A DNA stretch of 64,000 nt from Perilla frutescens (lineage: Eukaryota; Streptophyta; Magnoliopsida; Lamiales; Lamiaceae): the NCBI GenBank assembly GCA_026008535.1, contig BRKX01000011.1, forward strand, positions 17,988,001 to 18,052,000, in the 5' to 3' direction. The notes under the pieces are model-generated. The model saw only the letters and a list, made by a program, of their open reading frames with translations. It was not told where the DNA came from and did no database searches. This document shows positions 57,127-64,000 of this stretch, piece after piece. A program made the position numbers and the translations under genes. Each line of letters opens with the position of its first letter. Within the stretch, counting starts at the first letter, position 1.

Positions 57127-60029
57127 TGTAACACCTCAGGTTTTCAGAATATATTTAGAAAATTAAAGAAATTAATTAGAGCCCAGTTAAGGATGTTTTG
57201 GCCCTAAATTGCGATTTTAGAAGTTATTTTTCATAAAATCGTCTTTTCGAGAATTTTGATTCCAGCTCAGTTGCAGCCGATTTTGGTCACATTTGGAAGG
57301 TGTTGACCCAAGGAGCATGCCGGTGCTTTCGGATTTTAAATCTGAAGTCGTTTGAGTTCCCGGTGATTTAAAACGCGTTTAAAGAAGTTACGGATTTTTA
57401 TTCTGAGGTCAATTGAACGCTCGAGAATTTTATTTCTCCCTTGTGTGGAATAGTAACTTTATTTTTGAAAAGAGAATATTTTCTGATTTTCCTTCAAAAT
57501 GACTCGTTCTTTATCCCGAGTTAAGTTGGTTTAATAGTACTCGAGCCAACGAACCTCTCGGTATTTTCGGATTTCGTGAACGAGGTCATTTGGACCTCGA
57601 TATCGAATAAAGCACCTTTTAACCGAACTCGATATTTTTAAAGCAGTATTGTTGCACTGCAGAAGCTTCCCGAGGAAGCCATATTTTTGGCTATAAATAG
57701 GGGAGCACCCCTCCCTCATTTCTCGCTCATTCTTCTTCCGCCCCATTTCAGAAAATATAGAGAGAGAGAGTAGAGGGGAGCTCTCTTCGTGAGAGCACCC
57801 CCAGTCCGTGGTGAGTTGAGAGAGTGCGAAGCAAGGGAGCGTGGCGGTGCAGCAAGCCCCCGCGGCGGCGGCGGGTGCCCCTCGGCGCGGGTGCGCAGCG
57901 GAGGGCGCCGGGGCGCGCCCCCAGCGCCGCGGCGCTCATGCCTATGGCAGCTCCAACACGTTTTCGTGCGGAGGCCATAACTTTCACCTCGGTTGGAGTT
58001 AGAAGGCCCATGAGTACTCAAATCAAAGCTCTTTCGAAGATATATGAAGTAGCAGTGGCCGCTCGTCCAGAATCTTGTCCGTTCGAGTAATATTTTCCGT
58101 CTCCTTTTAGGTAATTTCGAGCATTTTAAATCATTTAAATTCTCGTGTTTTAAGTTATAGTTAAGGGTCGAGGGTTTAGATATCATTTCAATGTCTTATT
58201 AGGATCTCGTATAGGGCCGCTAAGTCGTTGATTGACTTTTCTAAAGAGGGGTGAACCCCGAGGAGGGCCGAGGAAGGATTTTCGACTCATCGCTTCGTCT
58301 ACGTGTTCGTTATCGAGATGCTCGTCATCGAGGTGGATGGTTCTAAACCAAGTATAAGGTTTGAGCTATTAAGCTCTAGAAGCATGATAGGGCAAGATGA
58401 ATATCCAATTAAAATATTTTATGCTCTGCCTGTTTAGTCTCTGTACAAGGAAAGGAAAGGAAAGAAATGAAGTTATATGCATGATATTGTTGAATTATTA
58501 TTTGAGTTTGATAAAGTAAAGGAAGTTATTATAAGTTAAGTGAGCTCTTAAGTATGTTTAGATATGCTAGAATTGTTTATACACAATTTATGCTAGCATG
58601 AGATGTTTAGAATTGCTTTATTTGCAATCGATATTTATCCGCGTTCATTTCCTCATATTAGAATGTTGGATTTTGCTAGAGCTTATTTAGCTAAGTATTG
58701 CCTTCTAGGGTAGTTATAAATCCCTTGTAGGCTGAGATCATGTTCAATTAAAGGACTAGCCTTAGACGATTGCTCTAGGCTTGGTATTGCTAGCTAAGTA
58801 AGGTTAAGGAAGAAAGGTTAAGGAAGGTTAAGATTAAGTAAGGAAGGAAGTTAAGGAAGGATATAGCTTCTGTTGTAAGCAGGTTATCGAACTCAAAGAA
58901 CAGTTTATTTACATTATCATGTCATGACCCTCGTGTCACTAATATTGAACATTTGAAAGTAAGGGGAGTCACTGTTGGGTAATCCCTTCGCATACTCAGA
59001 AGGATACTTGAGGTAACCCCTCTCTTATCCCAAGGCATGCCTCAGGGTACAGTAGACAACAGGTTTGAGCCAGGAAAGGCGCCAAGAAAGGAAGTAAAAG
59101 GTTTTGCGGGTATGGAGAGGGCTTTTGCGTTTTGCTCTCCATATGCCGCTAGTTTATAATTGGATATTCCAAAGTTTATTAAAGAATTTTCTCATAAAAC
59201 CCCACTGAGTACATTAGTACTCACACCCTCATTTTCAAATGTTTTCAGATTGAGATGCTGAGTCCGGTGATGTGCTGTTGGAGGGGTTGTCTGAGTTGTT
59301 TGAGGTTTTAAGTTTGTTGCTCTATATGGTTACATGTTTTCTTCCGCTAAGTTTCTGCTAAGTACTCTGATGATAGTATTTAGTCTTGATATGTGTAACT
59401 TGATTCTTGATAGTAGCATGTTTTAAATTCTATGAATCCTAGTTATCAATAAAGTCTTTGAAGCATGTTCTTTTGACATACCCTTGTATGTCTTTATTGA
59501 TTCCGAGTTATTTGAATAGTCATACCTGTTGAGCATTCTGGTATCTATTCATCTCCAGTTAACTTGTGAATAAGTCTTGAATGCTTGTTATTATTGTTCG
59601 CCTACAAAGAGGCTTTTTCTTTCAAAGCATGATTCTGTTCGTTCAAGTTAATCTCAAGTTGTTTTCTTGATCCGTCCTATGATTAGGACAATAAGATATA
59701 TTTGACTCCGACCTATTTATGGGTCTTAGTTGATGTGACCTATGATGAGGTCTTGTTTATTTGAAGAGTCGAATTCCTATCTGTTAGTCTTTGGATTCTG
59801 TTTAAATTTCGGTTGGCCTGTGATTTGGCATTCCTTTGACTCGATTGAATCCTTTGACCCCTTTGATTCGTTGAAAATGATAAGTTCTTCCTAATCATAA
59901 AGTTAAGTTTCCTAAGTTTTTGAGGCGCTAACTTAATTTAATTTTAAAAACACCCCCCTGAATTTCTCATTTTTCGTGCTATTTTACGCACAACAACCCC
60001 GTCCCCATCCTCGGGACCGGGCTGTTACA
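57127..60029 (+). mobile_element. Solo LTR (2903 bp), Del/Tekay-type Gypsy
   Basis: Starts TGTAACACCTCAGG and ends GGGCTGTTACA. The perfect 5-bp target duplication is TGCCC (57122-57126, 60030-60034). A TATA box (GGCTATAAATAGGGG) lies at about 57691, followed by a pyrimidine-rich start region and a very GC-rich leader (57790-57960). The motif CCACTGAGTACATTAGTACT near 59205 is typical of this LTR type. Open frames at 57716-58186 are not genes. Confidence 0.85.
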
Positions 60030-60278
60030 TGCCCATTCCCCACTTGCCCAGTTTGAGCGTGAGTTTCACGTATTTGCAGTTGTCATTGATTCCACGTGTG
60101 GATATATCTCACACCTTCACATCCCATCCACGCGCACTCTCTCTTGCTTCTCGGAAGCACCAGTGCTTCTCACCCCTACTTCCTCTTCCACTTTTCCAAC
60201 ACTCCAACAACATACTTTCTCCTCTACTTCTCCAAATCACTATCTTTTCCACCAACACTTTCTCTACTGGAGATGCCC

Positions 60279-60799
60279 TAAGCAGTTTGGATATTTATTG
60301 CAGTTGATATCCGTAAGTGTATTGAAAATTTGAAATATTACAGGTTTAATTTCATTAATAATTTTTTAGAGGGTTAAATATTTTTAAAAATTATGAACTT
60401 TACATATTTTTTATTTATTTTTAACATTACTTAAAATTGTTACAATAAAAATACAAATTTTTGAAATTTTATATCAGTTTCAATTTCGACGAAATTAAAA
60501 TTGACGTGGATGACGGAGAAATACACGTGGATCGGTTGTCTGACCATTAAAAATAACATTCCTTAGATTAATTACTTTAAAATACATACATGAGTGTTTC
60601 TCATACATCTATTTCAGTTTCAATTTCTTTGAAATTACAATCGATGTTAATATTGCAAAAGTTGTTAAGTTTGTGTTTTTTGTGACACAATTTAAAATTC
60701 ATCTTAAAAATTATATATATATATATATGTATGTATGTATGTATATAGCTCATGATTTCAAAATCATATAATAATTTTTAAAATTGTATGTATATGCAT
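60279..60799. other. AT-rich intergenic DNA
   Basis: Contains (TA)n and (TATG)n at about 60713-60745. No gene. Confidence 0.5.
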
Positions 60800-62134
60800 T
60801 GTTAGTGCAATCTTGTGCACTTGAGTGATTGTCATTTATTTTGGTAAATCATGTACTCGTGATCTTTGTAGATATCCAAGCCATGACTTTTGTCCATTGT
60901 GTTGATCCAAGAACATTCCAACAGAATGCTTCAAATTTGGAGAGAAAGTGTTCCTACTATATGCTTAAAGATTCCCCTGATCGAAATATTTATGGTAGTT
61001 TCCTACTTGGAGTAGAAGACATGATATTTGCAATCTCTTAAAGTATTTAGTTGGATTCCTTAGATAGATCAGTCTTGTAGATTAATCATAATCTACAAGC
61101 AAGACTCTTATCCACAAAGGCAATAAGGTTTACAAGAACATTCCCTTCAACTAGGAAGACATGTGAAATGTGGTATACGAATTTTTTAATGCCATTATAC
61201 AACACATAGTGTTTTTAGATTGTCATGATATTTATGGCAATTCAAAGAACATAAAGATTTTGGGTTTTCAAGTTTTGAAGACCATGTTCTGGACATTATG
61301 AAATGAACATTCCGCTGCTAATCTGATTGAGGATCGAAGAATGTACTTGAGCATTTTGTGAACATGATCATATATATATTTGTCTAGAGAGTTTTCAAGA
61401 AACGTGCCAAGCTGGATTCAAAGAGTTGAAGTTACCTTTTGAAGATGGATGTTTCAGAATAGAAGATTCCTTGTTAAAGATGAAGATCAAGATAGAAGAA
61501 TGCCAGTTCTATTCAAGGAAGGTCTCTACCTAGAATAATCTAATTTAAACTAGAAAAGTTTTCTTTTAGAGTTTGATTCAAAATAGGATTCTCTGATTAC
61601 CTTGTTTAGGCTATGTCTTGTGTTTATAAATAGCCTGAGAATCAGACTAGTTAGGGTATAGAAGTTTTACGTATACACAAGAGCAAGAGAGACTAAAAAG
61701 ACTTCAAGTTTGAAGTATATAGTATATGGGTAGACTATGTTTGATCCTTATGATCATTGTGTGTCTAGTCTGTATTTGAAATTCTTTCATACATACTTAG
61801 ATGAGTTCGGGAGAAATTTCTTGTGGAAACTAGAAGGAGTCTAGGTTGTGAAGGGATCTCATAATTCAGTCCATCAAAAGAGGTTGTAGAGTGTAGGAAA
61901 AGAGTCGAGTGACGAGAGGTCATCATGTAATAGCCTTTGTAACCACGGAGTAGTGGATTATTTCTTATGAACTTGTAAAGTCCCCCTGACGTAGATTAGT
62001 TGATCGAACAGGGTTACCAACCTCGTGCCATTTACTTGCTTTATATTTAACATTCTGATCTTACATGTTCTTCATAATATTCATGTACATGATTAAGAAC
62101 ATGATCCTATCTGCACGATTTATGTAACTTTAAT
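60800..62134 (+). repeat. Probable 5' LTR of a SIRE-like Copia element
   Basis: Starts TGTTAGTGCAATC. A strong TATA box (GTTTATAAATAGCC) lies at about 61622, and the stretch ends just before a primer-binding site. An AACA at 62098-62101 could be the true LTR end, leaving a 33-base gap to the primer site. The right boundary is therefore approximate, and no 3' LTR is in the window to settle it. The 70-codon frame at 60829 is within the LTR and is not a gene. Confidence 0.55.
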
Positions 62135-62146
62135 TGGTACCAGAGC
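62135..62146 (+). other. Primer-binding site (initiator tRNA-Met)
   Basis: TGGTACCAGAGC differs by one base from the Copia standard TGGTATCAGAGC. Confidence 0.75.
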
Positions 62147-62222
62147 GAGTTGCCTCTGGTTAAAAGCGAAAAGAGTTCTGAAAAGTACATAATTGAATGG
62201 AGATTTTAGTTGATTTCAAATT

Positions 62223-64000
62223 ATGAGTTCAATCAAGAAAGAAGGATCTACGGTCAGACCTCCCTTTCTTGAAGGCAACAATTATCCTTACTGAAAAGCA
62301 AGGATGAGGACGTTTCTGAGATCAATAGATGAGCTTACAAGAAAGAGCGTCACTAAAGGATGGGAGAAGCCAACTGTTATCAAAGAAGGAAAGAAAATGG
62401 AGATTGAAGAAGGAGAATGGACTGAGCCACATAAGAACTGGTACAATGTCAACTCTAAAACCTTTAATGTTACATTCTCTGCAGTCGGTCTAGAAACATT
62501 CAATCTGATCTCAACTTGTGAGACTACTAAAGCTGTATGGGATATTCTAGAAACCACCTTTGAAGGGACCAGTTCAGTAAGATTATCTAGGCTTCAAAAT
62601 CTTACTTCTAAATTTAAAAATTTTAGAATGGAAGAAACTGAGTCTATAGTTGAGTTCAATGCCAGACTAAGAAGCATATCTAATGAGAGTTTTGCTCTTG
62701 GTGAGCCAATTAACAATGAGAAACTTGCAAGAAAAGTTCTCAGATCTCTTCCAAAGAAGTTTGCGTATAAATTTGCTGCAACAGAAGAGGTCATGGATAT
62801 CAAGAGTATGAGTCTTGATGAGCTAATGGGGTCTTTAAGGACGTTCGAGATGAATCTAGAAGATGAAGACTGCAGCTCAAGGAAGAGAGGAATTGCTCTT
62901 AAAACTGAAGTTTCAGAAGATGTACCTGAAAAAGTATAGAATAAAAAACATGTACTTGATTCAGATACGATAAACACAATGGTCTTGATTACCAAGAACT
63001 TCAGTCGAATGTTAAAAAGAGCTAACAAACAGTCTACAAGAAAGTTCAACAATAGAAGACAACTATCTGAGAACACTCTACAAGAAAGAAACTCCAACAA
63101 TGATCAGAATGAGTATCAATAGTCCAATCCAAGAAGGGGAATGCAATGCAAAGAATGTGATGGATTTGGTCATATCCAAGCTGAATGTGCTAATACACTG
63201 AAGAGAAATAAGAAAAATTACAATGCATCTCTCAGTGATGATGTTTCAGAAGAAAGCAATAGTGATTATGATGAAAAAATATTGTATTCACAACAAAAGT
63301 TTCTGGATTCCAAGATCCCTTCGAATATGTAGAATAAGATGAATCAGACAATGAAGACTTCAACCAAGAAGAATTTGTTAAGACCTACAAAGAAATGTAT
63401 ACAAAGTAGCTGGAAGTTGTGGAGATCAATAAGACTCTTTAGTCTCAAAACAAGAGTCTTATGGAGAAAAATAAAACTGATCAAGTCTAATTCAGATAAG
63501 AAAATTATCATACAACGACAAGAAATGAAAATAGCAAAATTATCTTCTAAACTCAAAACCATCAAGAAGAATGTCACTATGTTGAACAATGGAATAAAGA
63601 ACATTGATAAGATTCTAACTGGTCCAGGACATTCAGAAAAGAGTCGTCTAGGTCTTGGATGTAATGGAGGAAAATCCAAGACTGTGTTTGTCAAACAAAG
63701 TAAAAGTCAGCTAGTACATGTACCTCAGAATGTTCAGTATAATACGGAGAACATTACAAACAAAAGAGTGACTAATCATAATGTCAATAGGAGAATAATT
63801 ATCTGTCATTATTGCGAGGAGAAAGAAAATATTCGACCATATTGTGAGAAGTATCTCAATGATCGATCTTAGAAGAATGAAAAGAAGATTTGTGGTTTAG
63901 CATTCTTGCAACAAGGGAAGAAGGCCAGTCATGCAAGAAAACAAGAAGACTGCTCAGAAAATGCAATGGGTTGTCAAACTGAAAGCTCACAACAACTTGA
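62223..64000 (+). pseudogene. SIRE-like Copia gag, broken, continuing past the window end
   Basis: The start ATG at 62223 gives MSSIKKEGSTVRPPFLEGNN, then a TGA at 62292 where the family has the Trp of YxYWKARM. UBN2-type gag follows (KTFNVTFSAVGLETFNLIST, VWDILETTFEGTSSVRLSRL, ARKVLRSLPKKFAYKFAA), a TAG at 62937, a basic linker, a TAG at 63119, and a zinc knuckle CKECDGFGHIQAEC (63144-63185). After a further stop at about 63330 comes a Lys-rich coiled-coil-like part (LSSKLKTIKKNVTMLNNGIK) ending DKILTGPGHSEKSRLGLG. A second zinc motif CHYCEEKENIRPYC near 63810 has the His position altered. Long gag with coiled coil is typical of SIRE elements. Protease and later domains should lie beyond 64000. 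Confidence 0.85.

Larger units (their letters stand above)
56383..60278. mobile_element. PIF/Harbinger element remnant, split by a solo LTR
   Basis: TIRs GAACATCTCCAGTAG and CTACTGGAGATGCCC are flanked by the 3-bp duplication TAA (56380-56382, 60279-60281), the hallmark of this superfamily. Without the 2.9-kb LTR insert the element is about 1 kb. It retains only the end of a transposase (56809-57012). Confidence 0.75.

Noticed and set aside
57716..58186. 156-codon Arg/Pro-rich frame
   Set aside because: It covers the GC-rich leader of a solo LTR with exact ends and target duplication.
60035..60307. 92-codon Ser/Pro/Leu-rich frame
   Set aside because: It is the pyrimidine-rich end of the Harbinger remnant and runs through its TIR.
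60829..61041. 70-codon frame MSFILVNHVLV...
   Set aside because: It sits in the probable SIRE-like LTR, upstream of its TATA box.

Overview
This is a piece of a plant nuclear genome. The dicot-type gene models (an organellar mTERF protein and an eight-exon cytochrome P450 with short GT-AG introns), AT-rich intergenic DNA and many plant LTR retrotransposons and MITEs point to a eudicot. An asterid is my guess, but nothing in the sequence fixes the family. There are no bacterial, phage, CRISPR, rRNA or tRNA loci.

Only three host genes can be supported, all on the minus strand. (1) 1592-3097 is an intronless mTERF-family protein that I recognise as mTERF4 (BSM/RUG2), with a probable intron in its 5' leader. 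(2) 15000-18982 is a cytochrome P450 whose eight exons rebuild an intact 489-residue CYP88A protein, ent-kaurenoic acid oxidase of gibberellin synthesis. (3) 51860-52120 is a small acidic, Ser/Pro-rich protein of 86 residues and unknown function behind a 2.8 kb leader intron. The three genes have no evident functional link; they are islands in repeat DNA.

The rest is a nested archive of mobile DNA. 5.5-10.9 kb: a decayed Copia element with a 174-bp LTR, split by a 1.35-kb solo LTR and joined to a minus-strand Tat/Athila-type Gypsy gag with its 1.48-kb LTR. 20.8-25.95 kb: a complete, young but dead Tork/Tnt1-type Copia with 537-bp LTRs and a 5-bp target duplication. 26.9-29.4 kb: a 2.45-kb solo LTR sitting in the hairpin of an older MITE. 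29.5-32.0 kb: a non-autonomous element with a possible FAR1-like gene fragment and oppositely oriented short-repeat arrays. 32.6-36.6 kb: a dense run of MITEs and SINEs. 37.7-44.5 kb: a Mutator-like element (MULE) of Kaonashi type, carrying a broken transposase that lacks its catalytic core and an opposing DUF1985/Ulp1-like pseudogene, with GCGC-rich blocks inside each terminus. 47-50 kb: a minus-strand Gypsy remnant with a same-family solo LTR nested in it. 50-51 kb: a tandem duplication in which only one unit carries a MITE. 55.2-60.3 kb: a LINE fragment, an hAT-like MITE, and a PIF/Harbinger remnant split by a 2.9-kb solo LTR. 60.8-64 kb: the 5' LTR and gag of a SIRE-like Copia that runs off the window.

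I found no clearly new enzymatic system. The most unusual objects are the Kaonashi-type MULE with paired CpG-rich subterminal arrays, the W-box-loaded MITE at 33.2 kb, and several insertion sites dated or defined by nesting and target duplications.
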